A stretch of 64,000 nt of DNA from Parerythrobacter aestuarii (GTDB lineage: Bacteria; Pseudomonadota; Alphaproteobacteria; Sphingomonadales; Sphingomonadaceae). The DNA lies in contig NZ_JARBWD010000001.1 of assembly GCF_030140925.1 (NCBI RefSeq), forward strand, positions 2,604,001 to 2,668,000, written 5' to 3'. The notes beneath the pieces are model-generated. The model searched no databases, was not told the DNA's origin, and saw only the letters and a program-made list of their open reading frames with translations. The translations under genes and the position numbers were made by a program. Of the stretch, positions 26,288 to 36,059 are shown one piece after another (the stretch's first letter is position 1; each line of letters starts with the position of its first letter).

Positions 26288-27685
26288 TTATGGCAGGATC
26301 GGTCCCCATGCAGGGTCCGAGGCATCGACGGGGGTGTTGAGGCGGCGCAGGTTCTCGCCGGTCAGGTCGACCTGGTAGAGCGCGGTATCGCCGCTGTTTC
26401 GCTCGGTGCGGAAGAACTGGATGATGCGTCCGTTGGGTGCCCAGGTCGGGGCTTCATCCTGCCAGCCATTCGATAGCGTGCGAAAACCGCGTCCGTTGGG
26501 GCTGATCACTGCAATATTGAAGTCGCCGGCGATGTGCGTGAACGCGATCTGGTCGCCGCGCGGGCTCCATTCCGGTGTCGCCGCGCGTCCTCCGAAGAAG
26601 CTGATGCGGCGCTGGCTCGAACCGTCGGCGTTCATGACGTAGAGTTGCTGGCTGCCCGAACGGTCGCTCTCGAACACGATCTGGCCGCCGTCGGGCGAAT
26701 AGGATCCGCCGATGTCGATCCCCGGCTCGTTGGTCAGCCGAACGCTCGGCCCGCCCGCCGCACTGACGCGGTAGATGTCGGTGTTGCCGTTAACGGCCAT
26801 GGAATAGAGGATCCACTTGCCGTCCGGGCTCCAGCGCGGGGCGAAAGTGGGATTGGTGCTCTGCGTCACCAGCTGCTGCTGACCGGTGCCGATGTCGTAG
26901 ATGTAGATGCGCGGGTTGCCGTCGACATAGCTGAGATACAGTAACCGGCGATAATCGGGTGAGTAACGCGGGGTGAGCGCAGTGGCGCGTCCGGTGGTGA
27001 TGAAGCGATGGTTGGCCCCGTCGCTATCCATGATCGCCAGCCGCTTGGTGCGGTTATCCTTGGGCCCGGTCTCAGCGATGTAAGCGATGCGGCTGTCGAA
27101 AAACGGGCTTTCCCCGGTAAGCCGCGAATAGACCAGGTCGGAGCACTTGTGCGCCGCCCGGCGCCAGTCTGCCGGCGGGACGACCCAGCCGCTGCGCACC
27201 AGCTCTTCGCGCAGGGCCATGTCGTAGAGGTAGCAGCCGACGATCAGGTTCCCGTCGCCGCGCGCCCGGACATAGCCATGCACCAGCATTTCCGCGCCGC
27301 GATTGGACCATGTCGCCCACTGCGGATCGGTGATCTGCGGATAGGTCGGCTTGGGCAGGCTGTCGGGCCCGGTCGGTTCGAACAGGCCGTTATTGCGCAG
27401 ATTGCTGGTGATGATGCGGGCCAGCTCCACTCCCAAGGCAGAGGTGCCGCTGGCATTGGCAGCGGTCGGCACGTCGCGATCGGCGGCGAAGGCCGGGATA
27501 GCGATGCCGAGATCGTCGAGATTGCCTTCGAAAGAGACCGAAACTGACAGGCCGCCTTCGTCGTCTCCTTCATCGGCAATATCCTCGACTGCGGCAGTGG
27601 TTGGCGGTGCGGAACCAAGATCTTCATTCTGCGCGAACGCCGGTGCGGCGATCACAATACTCGCAATGATCGCGAGGGTTCTCAT
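26288..27685 (-). CDS. tolB: Tol-Pal system protein TolB
   Basis: TolB is the periplasmic beta-propeller that links Pal to the inner-membrane TolQRA complex. The 465 residues start with a Sec signal peptide (cleavage after AFAQ near residue 18). The N-terminal domain is followed by repeated propeller blades with the motif WSPDGKWILYS, YSPDGGQIVFESDR and WSPRGDQIAFT. An acidic stretch (EDIADEGDDEGG) follows the signal peptide. The stop is about 65 bases before pal, and the start overlaps the end of tolA by four bases. Confidence 0.96.
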   Translation of the reverse strand: MRTLAIIASIVIAAPAFAQNEDLGSAPPTTAAVEDIADEGDDEGGLSVSVSFEGNLDDLGIAIPAFAADRDVPTAANASGTSALGVELARIITSNLRNNGLFEPTGPDSLPKPTYPQITDPQWATWSNRGAEMLVHGYVRARGDGNLIVGCYLYDMALREELVRSGWVVPPADWRRAAHKCSDLVYSRLTGESPFFDSRIAYIAETGPKDNRTKRLAIMDSDGANHRFITTGRATALTPRYSPDYRRLLYLSYVDGNPRIYIYDIGTGQQQLVTQSTNPTFAPRWSPDGKWILYSMAVNGNTDIYRVSAAGGPSVRLTNEPGIDIGGSYSPDGGQIVFESDRSGSQQLYVMNADGSSQRRISFFGGRAATPEWSPRGDQIAFTHIAGDFNIAVISPNGRGFRTLSNGWQDEAPTWAPNGRIIQFFRTERNSGDTALYQVDLTGENLRRLNTPVDASDPAWGPILP

Positions 27686-28443
27686 TGTGACAATCTCCAA
27701 TCCAGGTCAGCCGTGACGACTTTCCAAGCGTTATAATATTCATCGGGCAAATCGAACGGGGCAGCCCGTTGCACAGCACGGATAGCCAGTTCCTTGTGGC
27801 GCTCTGCTTGGGCACGGTTGATGTCGTTCACGCCCTTTTGATCAACCACTACCGGACGTCCTGCCAGAGAACCGTCGGGGTTCAGGCGAAACCTGACATA
27901 ACTGACTATCTTTTCGACTTCCGGGCCACTCGGCGGTTGCCAGTGCGGCTTGATCTGGCGGCCTATCGCTTGTCCAATCGAAGCCTTGGCGCTGGCACCG
28001 ATCTGCGAGGCGGGCAGGCGGGTCTCTTCGGTCGTCGTACTGGCACCGGAACCGGGCAGGAAATCGGCCCCGATCTGGCTGCCGCGCGGGGTCGCTGTCG
28101 GCCTGGGCGTAGGTCGGCTGGTAGGGCGCGTCACCGGCTGCGGCCTGGGCCGGGCGGCCTGCGTCGGGCGCGGCTGGGGCGAGACGACGCGCGGTTGTTC
28201 GGGCGCGGGTTCGGGCAAGGGAGCGAGCTCGGGCGCAATCGCAGCGCGGCTCTCGGACACCAGCTCGGGTGCTTCGGCCTGCAGCCCGACCTCCTCCGCC
28301 AGGCTCACTGTGACTTTTTGGACCGGCTCGAACACCGGTGCACTGCGGACCTGGACCAGCAGCGCCACCACCAACAGCAAGTGCAATACAACCGCGACCC
28401 CGAGACCGAGGCCTTCTTCGCGGCGGAGGGCGAGTGCTGTCAT
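27682..28443 (-). CDS. tolA: TolA-like energy transducer
   Basis: TolA couples the TolQR motor to the outer-membrane side. The 253-residue protein has one N-terminal transmembrane helix (residues 13-33), then a long Pro/Arg/Thr-rich linker (repeats such as RPTSRPTPRPTATPR) and a C-terminal domain (IKPHWQPPSGPEVEKIVSYV, DEYYNAWKVVTADL) of the TonB/TolA type. In alphaproteobacteria the linker replaces the long helical coiled coil of E. coli TolA. Position between tolR and tolB fixes the identity. Function is inferred from family and order. Confidence 0.9.
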   Translation of the reverse strand: MTALALRREEGLGLGVAVVLHLLLVVALLVQVRSAPVFEPVQKVTVSLAEEVGLQAEAPELVSESRAAIAPELAPLPEPAPEQPRVVSPQPRPTQAARPRPQPVTRPTSRPTPRPTATPRGSQIGADFLPGSGASTTTEETRLPASQIGASAKASIGQAIGRQIKPHWQPPSGPEVEKIVSYVRFRLNPDGSLAGRPVVVDQKGVNDINRAQAERHKELAIRAVQRAAPFDLPDEYYNAWKVVTADLDWRLSQ

Positions 28444-28453
28444 CTTGCCGGTG

Positions 28454-29609
<1,156 letters not shown>

Positions 29610-29613
<4 letters not shown>

Positions 29614-30068
29614 GCGGGGATTTCCTCGGTAAGAACGGTCTGGAAGGCCTGGCGCCAGGCCTCGGGCTGGCGGCGCGGCCGACCATCGGGCGCGACGAAG
29701 CCGACCCGGAATGTCGCTTCGGTCAGCAATTCGTCTGCGCGATAGGCGCGCTGGTGCATCACAACGCTCGCTGCCTTGATCTGAGTGCACCGTGTATGAA
29801 TGACGACATCGTCGTCGAGCTTGGCCGGGCGGAAATACTTCAGCGTCAGGTCGGCCACGGCATAGGCCCCCTCCCCTGCTTCGATTGCCTCGCGCTGGTC
29901 GATCTCCAAAATTCGCAGCACGTCGGATCGCGCGCGCTCGAACCAGCGCAGGTAGTTGGCGTGGTAGGTAATGCCCGACAGGTCGGTATCCTCGTAATAG
30001 ACCCGCACCGCGTAGAGGTGCACGGGTCCGTCGAAGACACCGCCGGGAGGATTGGGGAGTGCTGCCAT
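29610..30068 (-). CDS. ybgC: YbgC-type acyl-CoA thioesterase
   Basis: This 152-residue hot-dog-fold thioesterase begins most tol-pal operons. VYYEDTDLSGITYHANYLRWFERAR carries the catalytic Asp and the family signature. Family members hydrolyse short-chain and hydroxyaryl acyl-CoA; the role in the Tol system is not settled. Its stop overlaps the tolQ start. About 90 bases separate it from the HIT gene, so it may be read from its own promoter or from the upstream his transcript. Confidence 0.93.
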
Positions 30069-30156
30069 AATTCCGCAAACGCCTTTAGCGGAGGCGTGAG
30101 TCGCCTAGCAAGCGGGAACGACGGAGCGAGTCAGACGTGCGACGAAATCGGGCTGA

Positions 30157-30543
30157 CTACTTCCAATGCTTGCAGATCATCGGCCCCAGCGGTTCACCGC
30201 CGAAGATGTGGACATGCAGGTGCGGTACTTCCTGGTGCCCGTGACCGCCAATATTGGCCATCAGGCGATAGCCGGGCTCGACCAGCCCCTTGCGTCTCGC
30301 CACTTCCCCTACCGCGCGGACGAAACCGGCGATTTCCTCGGCGCTGGCATGGGCGGAGAAATCGTCCCAGCTGACATAGTGGCCCTTGGGGATCACCAGC
30401 GTGTGGATTTCGGCCTGCGGGTTGATATCCTCGAAGGCATGGGCCCACTCGTCGTCATAGACCCGGGTCGAAGGGATCTCCCCGCGCAGGATCTTGGCGA
30501 AGATGTTGCTGTCGTCATAGGGCTTGGTGGCATCGATCGGCAT
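30157..30543 (-). CDS. HIT family nucleotide-binding protein
   Basis: This 128-residue protein has the HIT motif HLHVHIFGG at the C-terminus; the middle His is the nucleotidyl-enzyme nucleophile in the family. DDEWAHAFEDINPQAEIHTLVIPK is the conserved N-terminal part. HIT proteins hydrolyse phosphoramidates and dinucleotides. Its ATG overlaps the TAA of hisE by one base (TAATG), so it is the last gene of the his run. Similar HIT genes sit after hisE in many alphaproteobacteria. Confidence 0.9.
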   Translation of the reverse strand: MPIDATKPYDDSNIFAKILRGEIPSTRVYDDEWAHAFEDINPQAEIHTLVIPKGHYVSWDDFSAHASAEEIAGFVRAVGEVARRKGLVEPGYRLMANIGGHGHQEVPHLHVHIFGGEPLGPMICKHWK

Positions 30544-30857
30544 TACTCGCTCCTGCTCGCTTTTTCCTCCAGGCCGGACACGCCTTCGCGGCGGTCGAGT
30601 TCGCCCAGCACATCGGCCAGCGACACCCCGCGGGCGTTGAGCAGCACCAGCAGGTGGAACAGCACATCGGCCGCTTCGCCGGTCAATTCCTCGGCCGAGC
30701 CGGTCAGCGCGGCGATCACGGCTTCGGTGGCTTCCTCGCCCAGCTTCTGCGCGATCTTGCCCAGCCCCTTGGCGTGGAGCTTCGCCACATAGCTGCTGGC
30801 AGGATCGGCCGAACGGCGCGCGGCAATGGTGCTTTCGAGGCGTTGGAGAGTGTCCAT
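30543..30857 (-). CDS. hisE: Phosphoribosyl-ATP pyrophosphohydrolase HisE
   Basis: HisE removes pyrophosphate from phosphoribosyl-ATP, the second step of histidine synthesis. The 104-residue all-helical protein has GKIAQKLGEEATEAVIAAL and GEAADVLFHLLVLL, the family's acidic magnesium-binding helices. It is encoded apart from HisI, as is usual in alphaproteobacteria. About 40 bases upstream lies a PEP-CTERM miniprotein gene. No signal peptide. Confidence 0.94.
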   Translation of the reverse strand: MDTLQRLESTIAARRSADPASSYVAKLHAKGLGKIAQKLGEEATEAVIAALTGSAEELTGEAADVLFHLLVLLNARGVSLADVLGELDRREGVSGLEEKASRSE

Positions 30858-30898
30858 GCCGCGAGCAATGCGGGCAGCGGCGGCCCGGCGTCAAGCGG

Positions 30899-31084
30899 TC
30901 AATCCGCGTCAGAGCGATCTTCCGGGCGTTTCCGCCTGCGCCCAAGGCCAAACCTACCGACCAGCACGCCGGTCACGCCAAGCGCGAACAGCGCCCAGTT
31001 GGATGGTTCTGGCACACTCGTGCCGCCCGCAGCCACGGCTGGGGCGCCGGCGACGAGCAGCACGGCGGCGATCATGCGGTCCAT
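30899..31084 (-). CDS. PEP-CTERM miniprotein
   Basis: This 61-residue protein is almost only sorting signals: an N-terminal signal peptide (residues 3-18), a short linker, then VPEPSNWALFALGVTGVLVG followed by RFGLGRRRKR. That is the PEP-CTERM pattern: Pro-Glu-Pro, hydrophobic helix, Arg cluster. Such signals are recognised by exosortase. There is almost no mature domain left. No exosortase gene is in the window, so its processing cannot be judged here. It lies between hisF and hisE on the same strand. Confidence 0.72.
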   Translation of the reverse strand: MDRMIAAVLLVAGAPAVAAGGTSVPEPSNWALFALGVTGVLVGRFGLGRRRKRPEDRSDAD

Positions 31085-31193
31085 GGGTTTGGTTAAGCAA
31101 GCTATGGGCCACTATCGCGGCATCCGCAGAACTCTGCCAAATCCATGGTTAACCAACTGTAACCGCATGTAAATGCTGTAATTTATCCCGACA

Positions 31194-32039
31194 CTATATG
31201 CGGGCAGGCAGTCCGGCGGTGCGCAACGCGTCATGCGCCTCGGCAATGGTGTGGGTGCCGAAATGGAAGATCGAAGCTGCCAGCACGGCGCTGGCATGGC
31301 CTTCGGTCACGCCTTCGACGAGATGCTGCAAGGTGCCGACCCCGCCGCTCGCGATCACCGGTACGGAAACGCTGTCGGCGATGGTGCGGGTCAGCAGCAG
31401 GTCATAGCCGGCCTGCGTCCCGTCGCCATCCATGCTGGTGACGAGCAATTCGCCTGCACCCAGATCCGCGACCTGCTCGGCGAATTCGATGGCGTCGATC
31501 CCGGTGGGTTTGCGCCCTCCGTGGGTAAATATCTCCCAGCGGCAATTCCCCCCAACCGTTCGGGCTGAGCCTGTCGAAGCCCAGCCACCACGTTTCGCCT
31601 GCCCTTCGACAGGCTCAGGGCGAACGGAGGTTGGGACTCGTCTGGCATCGACACTCGCGACCACGCACTGGCTGCCGAACTTTTCCGCGATCTCGCGCAC
31701 CAGCTCGGGCCGGGCCACCGCCGCGCTGTTGATCGCGACCTTGTCCGCGCCTGCCAGCAGCAGCGCGCGGGCATCCTCGACGCTGCGCACCCCGCCGCCG
31801 ACGGTCAGCGGCATGAAGCACACTTCTGCCGTGCGCCGGACGATATCGAGCAGCGTCCCGCGCCCTTCATGGCTGGCGGAAATATCGAGGAAACACAGCT
31901 CGTCCGCCCCCACCGCATCATAGGCCCGCGCCTGCTCGACCGGGTCGCCCGCATCCTTCAGATCGACAAAGTTGACGCCCTTGACCACGCGGCCATCGGC
32001 GACGTCGAGACAGGGAATGACGCGGATCCGGACGGTCAT
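31194..32039 (-). CDS. hisF: Imidazole glycerol phosphate synthase HisF with in-frame repeat insert
   Basis: HisF is the cyclase subunit that, with HisH, makes imidazole glycerol phosphate and AICAR. The barrel is intact: [17 protein letters not shown] with the first catalytic Asp, VVASVDARR with the second, [13 protein letters not shown] and [13 protein letters not shown]. The 281 residues exceed the usual 250-256. The extra 25-30 residues (about 135-165, containing RPEPVEGQ and STGSART) come from a family B palindromic repeat in the loop just after the second catalytic Asp. The frame stays open, so the enzyme is probably still made. The start is ATG 32039. Confidence 0.93.
   Translation of the reverse strand: MTVRIRVIPCLDVADGRVVKGVNFVDLKDAGDPVEQARAYDAVGADELCFLDISASHEGRGTLLDIVRRTAEVCFMPLTVGGGVRSVEDARALLLAGADKVAINSAAVARPELVREIAEKFGSQCVVASVDARRVPTSVRPEPVEGQAKRGGWASTGSARTVGGNCRWEIFTHGGRKPTGIDAIEFAEQVADLGAGELLVTSMDGDGTQAGYDLLLTRTIADSVSVPVIASGGVGTLQHLVEGVTEGHASAVLAASIFHFGTHTIAEAHDALRTAGLPARI
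31551..31635. repeat. Palindromic interspersed repeat, family B copy 2, inside hisF
   Basis: This 85-bp element has arms GAGCCTGTCGAAG and CTTCGACAGGCTC and outer ends CCCAACC and GGTTGGG. The arms match the copy at 3825-3911 almost base for base, while the central loop differs. It sits in frame in hisF and is translated on the minus strand as a peptide containing RPEPVEGQ and STGSART. Comparable in-frame repeat insertions are known as Rickettsia palindromic elements. Confidence 0.87.
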
Positions 32040-32368
32040 GTCATTAGACCGAGATAAATCATTCGCAGACTGGCACCGCTCATCAACACGCTCATCAGGA
32101 AAAGGATCGCCGCGATTGCCCAATAATCGGGCTCTCCGCGATGGCCTACAAAGCCACGGATTTCCATTTTTCCCACCTTGCGCCCATGCCAGATTCCCAC
32201 TGCAGGAATGCCCGCGAAGGCAAAGAACGCAAGGCCCGGCAGCAGAGAATTGTCGAAGGCTTCCTTCCACACAACCATTCCGAGAAGCCAGATTGCAAAA
32301 AACACCGTGCCGATGACGCCAAACGTGAGGATCAGCCTTTCAGCCTTGGCGTTCGCCTGAATAATCAC
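32036..32368 (-). CDS. Small membrane protein inside the his operon
   Basis: I do not recognise this 110-residue protein. It has three hydrophobic segments (about residues 14-33, 41-60 and 83-104) and a charged loop with [12 protein letters not shown] between the second and third. Its stop overlaps the hisF start (ATGA) and its start overlaps the end of hisA, so it is translationally coupled on both sides. That placement between hisA and hisF argues it is a real gene. A role in histidine metabolism is not implied by sequence. Confidence 0.7.
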   Translation of the reverse strand: MIIQANAKAERLILTFGVIGTVFFAIWLLGMVVWKEAFDNSLLPGLAFFAFAGIPAVGIWHGRKVGKMEIRGFVGHRGEPDYWAIAAILFLMSVLMSGASLRMIYLGLMT

Positions 32369-33093
32369 GCTCTCGCCCCCATCGCTATCGCCGCAGCCAA
32401 GTCCAGCCGACCCTCGTAGAGCGCGCGCCCGGTAATCACGCCTTCAATCCCCTCATGCGCGTGCAGCGAGAGGACGTGGATGTCGTCCAGCCCCTTGACC
32501 CCGCCGCTGGCGATCACGGGGATATCGACCTGCCGCGCCAGCTCGACCGTGGCGTCGATATTGCAGCCCTTGAGCATCCCGTCGCGGCCGATATCGGTGA
32601 ACAGCAGCGCGGCAACGCCCGCATCCTCGAACCGGCGGGCAAGATCGACCACCGGCACATCGGACACTTCGGCCCAGCCTTCGGTCGCGACCATGCCGTC
32701 CTTGGCATCGACTGCCACGACGATCCCGCCTTCATAAGCGCGCGCCATGTCCTTGACGAACTCGGGGTCCTTGAGCGCAGCCGAACCCATCACAATCCGC
32801 GCAACGCCGAGGTCGAACCAGCCCTCGACCGCTTCGCGCGTGCGGATGCCGCCGCCCAGCTGGACGTAGCCGGGGAAGGCTTCGACGATGGCTTCCACCG
32901 CTTCGCGGTTTTCCGCCCGCCCGGCGAAGCTGCCGTCGAGATCGACCACATGCAGGTGCTCCGCCCCCGCGTCCGCGAACAGCGTGGCCTGTGCGGCGGG
33001 GTTGTCGCCGTAGACGGTGGCGCGGTCCATATCGCCCTCGGCGAGGCGCACTACCTCGCCGCCCTTTAGGTCGATGGCAGGGAAGATGATCAT
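32365..33093 (-). CDS. hisA: ProFAR isomerase HisA
   Basis: HisA isomerises ProFAR in histidine synthesis. The 242-residue beta-alpha barrel has the family start MIIFPAIDLKGGEVVRL with the catalytic Asp, VQLGGGIRTREAVEGW, FTDIGRDGMLKGCN with the second catalytic Asp, and VIASGGVKGLDDI. ATG 33093 is the normal start. A family A paired-hairpin repeat fills the gap to hisH. The stop overlaps the start of the following membrane-protein gene. Confidence 0.96.
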   Translation of the reverse strand: MIIFPAIDLKGGEVVRLAEGDMDRATVYGDNPAAQATLFADAGAEHLHVVDLDGSFAGRAENREAVEAIVEAFPGYVQLGGGIRTREAVEGWFDLGVARIVMGSAALKDPEFVKDMARAYEGGIVVAVDAKDGMVATEGWAEVSDVPVVDLARRFEDAGVAALLFTDIGRDGMLKGCNIDATVELARQVDIPVIASGGVKGLDDIHVLSLHAHEGIEGVITGRALYEGRLDLAAAIAMGARA

Positions 33094-33097
33094 GGGC

Positions 33098-33178
33098 GAG
33101 CGCTCCAGCGAAGGCGGGAGCCTCCGTCCGCAGGCAGTACCCTGGTGGCCTGAGGCCCCAGCCTTCGCTGGGGCTCGC
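33098..33178. repeat. Paired-hairpin repeat, family A copy 2
   Basis: GCTCCAGC..GGCGGGAGC at the left and CCCCAGC/GCTGGGG at the right repeat the A-family arrangement. The left arm here is imperfect and the right arm is exact. It sits between hisA and hisH within one operon. Confidence 0.75.
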
Positions 33179-33187
33179 AATTTGCAA

Positions 33188-33817
33188 CTACACCCGCCAT
33201 TCGAGGAACCTCTCCAACAGCCCCAGCCCATAGGCCTGGCTCTTCTCCGGGTGGAACTGCACGCCGACGATATTGTCGCGCGCGACCGCTGCGACCAGCC
33301 CGCCGCCGTGATCGGTCATGGCAAGGATGTCGTGCCCGTCATCGGCGTGGAAATGATAGGAATGGAGGAAATAGGCCTCGCCTTCCTCCACCAGCGCGTG
33401 ACCCCTCGCATGGGGGGTGAGCGCAACATCGTTCCAGCCCATATGCGGGACCTTTACGCTCGGATCGGTCGGCTCGATCAACCGCACTTCACCCGGCACC
33501 CAGTCGAGCCCCGGCGTCTCCGCATGCTCCAGCCCGCGCGTGGCCAGCAATTGCATCCCCACACAGATACCGAGGAACGGCACGCCGCCCAGCAGCACGC
33601 GCTCTTCCAGCGCGTCGACCATGCCTTCGATGCTACGCAGGCCTTCCGCGCACGCCTTGAACGAGCCGACACCCGGCAGCACCACGCGATCCGCCTTGCG
33701 GACGAGGTCAGGATTGTGGGTGACCTTCACGCCATGCGCACCCGCAGCTTTCAATGCGTTGTGAACTGAATGCAGGTTGCCCGCGCCGTAGTCGATCAGC
33801 GCGATCCTCTCAGCCAC
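33188..33817 (-). CDS. hisH: Imidazole glycerol phosphate synthase glutaminase HisH
   Basis: HisH releases ammonia from glutamine and channels it to HisF. The 209 residues include [15 protein letters not shown], the oxyanion segment VLPGVGSF, the nucleophile elbow GICVGMQLL with the catalytic Cys, and VQFHPEKSQ with the His-Glu pair. The start is GTG 33817, which overlaps the end of hisB by eight bases. The triad is intact. Confidence 0.95.
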   Translation of the reverse strand: MAERIALIDYGAGNLHSVHNALKAAGAHGVKVTHNPDLVRKADRVVLPGVGSFKACAEGLRSIEGMVDALEERVLLGGVPFLGICVGMQLLATRGLEHAETPGLDWVPGEVRLIEPTDPSVKVPHMGWNDVALTPHARGHALVEEGEAYFLHSYHFHADDGHDILAMTDHGGGLVAAVARDNIVGVQFHPEKSQAYGLGLLERFLEWRV

Positions 33818-34403
33818 CCAGCTGGCCTTTCGTCGAAGGGATCGCCCCGCCCTTGCGCGGATCGGTCTCCACCGCCTGCCGCATCGCCCGGGCGAAACCC
33901 TTGTAGATGCTCTCGCAGATATGGTGGTTGTTGGAGCCGTAGAGCAACTCGACATGCAGCGTGATGCCGCAGGCCTGCGCGACGGAATGGAACCAGTGCT
34001 CGATCAGCTCGGTGTCCCATTCGCCGAGCTTTTCTTGCGTGAAGCCGGCTTTCCATACGATATAGGGCCGCCCGGAGATATCCAGCGCCACCCGCGCCAG
34101 CGTCTCGTCCATCGGCGAATAGGCGGTGCCGTAGCGACCGATCCCGCCCTTGTCGCCGAGCGCTTCGTTCAGCGCCTGGCCGAGCGCGATGGCGCTGTCT
34201 TCAGTGGTGTGATGCTGGTCGACATGCAAATCGCCGTCGACCTTCATGGTGACGTCGATCAGCGAATGCTTGGAAAACTGCTCGACCATGTGGTCGAGGA
34301 AGCCGATTCCGGTGGAAACGTCATATTTTCCGGTCCCGTCGAGGTTCACCTCGATCAGGATCTTCGTTTCTGCGGTATTGCGTTCGATTCTGCCGGTTCG
34401 CAT
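33810..34403 (-). CDS. hisB: Imidazoleglycerol-phosphate dehydratase HisB
   Basis: HisB dehydrates imidazole glycerol phosphate using manganese. The 197-residue protein is the single-domain form without the phosphatase part. Conserved metal sites are [33 protein letters not shown] and [19 protein letters not shown] with EHWFHS before it. It is the first gene of the minus-strand his run and diverges from the sspB-like gene with 82 bases between, where a shared regulatory region is likely. Confidence 0.96.
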   Translation of the reverse strand: MRTGRIERNTAETKILIEVNLDGTGKYDVSTGIGFLDHMVEQFSKHSLIDVTMKVDGDLHVDQHHTTEDSAIALGQALNEALGDKGGIGRYGTAYSPMDETLARVALDISGRPYIVWKAGFTQEKLGEWDTELIEHWFHSVAQACGITLHVELLYGSNNHHICESIYKGFARAMRQAVETDPRKGGAIPSTKGQLGG

Positions 34404-34485
34404 GGGCGCGGGCTATAGCTTTCAGTGGCGGATAGGCAAGCATTCTGCGCTTGACCGCAGCCCCGGCTGTCGCCACCTAGGCGCC

Positions 34486-34974
34486 ATGAGCGAGGACACC
34501 CCCGACAGTCTCATTCCCTACGACGAGATCGTACAGGAAGCCCTGCGCGCCGTGGTTGGCCGCGTGCTGGGGGAAATCCAGCAAGGCGGCGGCGAATTGC
34601 CTGGCAGCCACCACTTCTACATTACCTTCAAGACCGGTGCGCCCGAAGTCTCGATCCCGCCGCATCTTTCCGAGCGATTCCCTGACGAGATGACCATCGT
34701 CCTGCAGAACAAGTTCTGGGACCTCGAAGTGACCGACCAGGGCTTTTCCGTCGGCCTCAGCTTCAACCAGGTGCCCGCGCACCTGCAGATCCCGTTTTCC
34801 GCCATTACCGCCTTCGTCGATCCGGCAGTTGATTTCGGGCTGCAGTTCCAGGCCACTGTCGCCGACATGGCACCGGAAGTGCATGAAGACCCGGAAAACG
34901 ACGAGACCCCCAATGGCGATGGGGATGGTGACGGATCCAATGTCGTGACGGTCGATTTCGGCCGCAAGAAGTAA
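34486..34974 (+). CDS. sspB: SspB-like ClpXP adaptor protein
   Basis: This 162-residue protein matches the alphaproteobacterial SspB type, which delivers ssrA-tagged and other substrates to ClpXP. The N-terminal folded part carries YDEIVQEALRAVVG and the beta core HHFYITFKTGAPEVSIPPHL, with VGLSFNQVPAHLQIPFSAI. The C-terminal tail is acidic and disordered (NDETPNGDGDGDG) and ends in VVTVDFGRKK, which in the family docks ClpX. The start is ATG 34486. Its stop overlaps the next gene's start. Confidence 0.87.
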   Translation: MSEDTPDSLIPYDEIVQEALRAVVGRVLGEIQQGGGELPGSHHFYITFKTGAPEVSIPPHLSERFPDEMTIVLQNKFWDLEVTDQGFSVGLSFNQVPAHLQIPFSAITAFVDPAVDFGLQFQATVADMAPEVHEDPENDETPNGDGDGDGSNVVTVDFGRKK

Positions 34975-35345
34975 TGGCCCGGCGCAAGCGTCTCCCTGCC
35001 AAGACCGATGCTGCCAAAGAGGGTAATGCTCCCGACCCGGCAACCAACCTCATCATGGCGGATATCGCTCTGCGTGCCGGCAGCTACCTCCTTCGTAGCG
35101 CGGTCGAACGCAGCATGCTGCGGGGTCGCTATGGCAAGGATGTCGCCAAGGACGTGCTGCAGAACCGGAGCGTGAAGCAAAATCTCGCCGCTTTCGCTGC
35201 AGCGAAGGTCGCCACACGTTCTGTCCCCGGTGCAGCCATCGTGGGCGGCGGGATCGCGCTAAAGAAGCTGTTCGATCTCAGCCAGCAACGCCGCCTGCGC
35301 CTCAGCGGCCAGAAGGCTGAAAAGGAACAGGCTGGCGAAGACTAA
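34974..35345 (+). CDS. Conserved small protein downstream of sspB
   Basis: I do not recognise a function. The 123-residue basic protein starts MARRKRLPAK and has an alanine-rich helical middle (LAAFAAAKVATRSVPGAAIVGGGIALKKL) that could touch a membrane. Similar proteins accompany sspB-like genes in sphingomonads. TAATG joins it to the previous gene with a one-base overlap, indicating coupled translation. Confidence rests on that coupling. Confidence 0.7.
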   Translation: MARRKRLPAKTDAAKEGNAPDPATNLIMADIALRAGSYLLRSAVERSMLRGRYGKDVAKDVLQNRSVKQNLAAFAAAKVATRSVPGAAIVGGGIALKKLFDLSQQRRLRLSGQKAEKEQAGED

Positions 35346-35391
35346 GCCTTCAAGGCTTGATTTCTCGCTGCCGAGCGGTGCAAAGGCCCCC

Positions 35392-36045
35392 ATGGCCGCA
35401 CGTACTCCCCACGACCAGTCCGATGCCCTCAACCGCCGCGGGCTCCTGTTTATCCTCTCTTCGCCCTCCGGCGCAGGCAAGACCACGATCAGCCACATGT
35501 TGTTGGGCGCAGACGACGCCATCCAGCTCTCCGTCTCCGCCACCACCCGCCCGCCGCGCGCGGGCGAAATCGACGGCATCGACTATCACTTCGTCAGCAA
35601 CGCAAAGTTCGACGAAATGATCGAGAAGGATGATTTCTACGAATGGGCCGAAGTCTTCGGCAATCGTTATGGCACGCCAAAGGGCTATATCCGTAAGGGC
35701 CTGAAGGAAGGGCAGGACTTCCTGTTCGATATCGACTGGCAGGGCACCCAGCAGCTGAAGCAGAAAGATGACCAGGATGTCGTCACCGTCTTTATCCTGC
35801 CGCCGAGCCTCGACGAACTGCGCCACCGGCTGGAAACCCGCGCCACTGACAGCGAAGACGTGATCGACCGGCGGATGGATCGCGCCCGGGGCGAGATCAG
35901 CCACTGGGCGGAATATGACTATGTCGTGATCAACGACGACGTCGATGCCTGTTTCGTCAAGGTGCGCGAGATCCTGCACGCTGAACGCATGAAACGGACG
36001 CGGCAGACCGGGCTGATCCCGTTCGTGCGCGGGTTGATGAGCTAG
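35392..36045 (+). CDS. gmk: Guanylate kinase
   Basis: Gmk phosphorylates GMP to GDP with ATP. The 217 residues have the P-loop SSPSGAGKTTI, the GMP-binding block SVSATTRPPRAGEIDGIDYHF and EWAEVFGNRYGTPKGYI, and the lid region RMDRARGEISHWAEYDYVVIND. The short N-terminal extension before the P-loop is common. The start is ATG 35392. Gmk sits near rpoZ or rsh in some alphaproteobacteria but not here. Confidence 0.95.
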   Translation: MAARTPHDQSDALNRRGLLFILSSPSGAGKTTISHMLLGADDAIQLSVSATTRPPRAGEIDGIDYHFVSNAKFDEMIEKDDFYEWAEVFGNRYGTPKGYIRKGLKEGQDFLFDIDWQGTQQLKQKDDQDVVTVFILPPSLDELRHRLETRATDSEDVIDRRMDRARGEISHWAEYDYVVINDDVDACFVKVREILHAERMKRTRQTGLIPFVRGLMS

Positions 36046-36059
36046 CCTGCGTCCGTGGG

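Noticed and set aside
31194-32039. hisF as a pseudogene broken by the repeat
   Set aside because: The frame continues through the repeat and all catalytic blocks are present on both sides.
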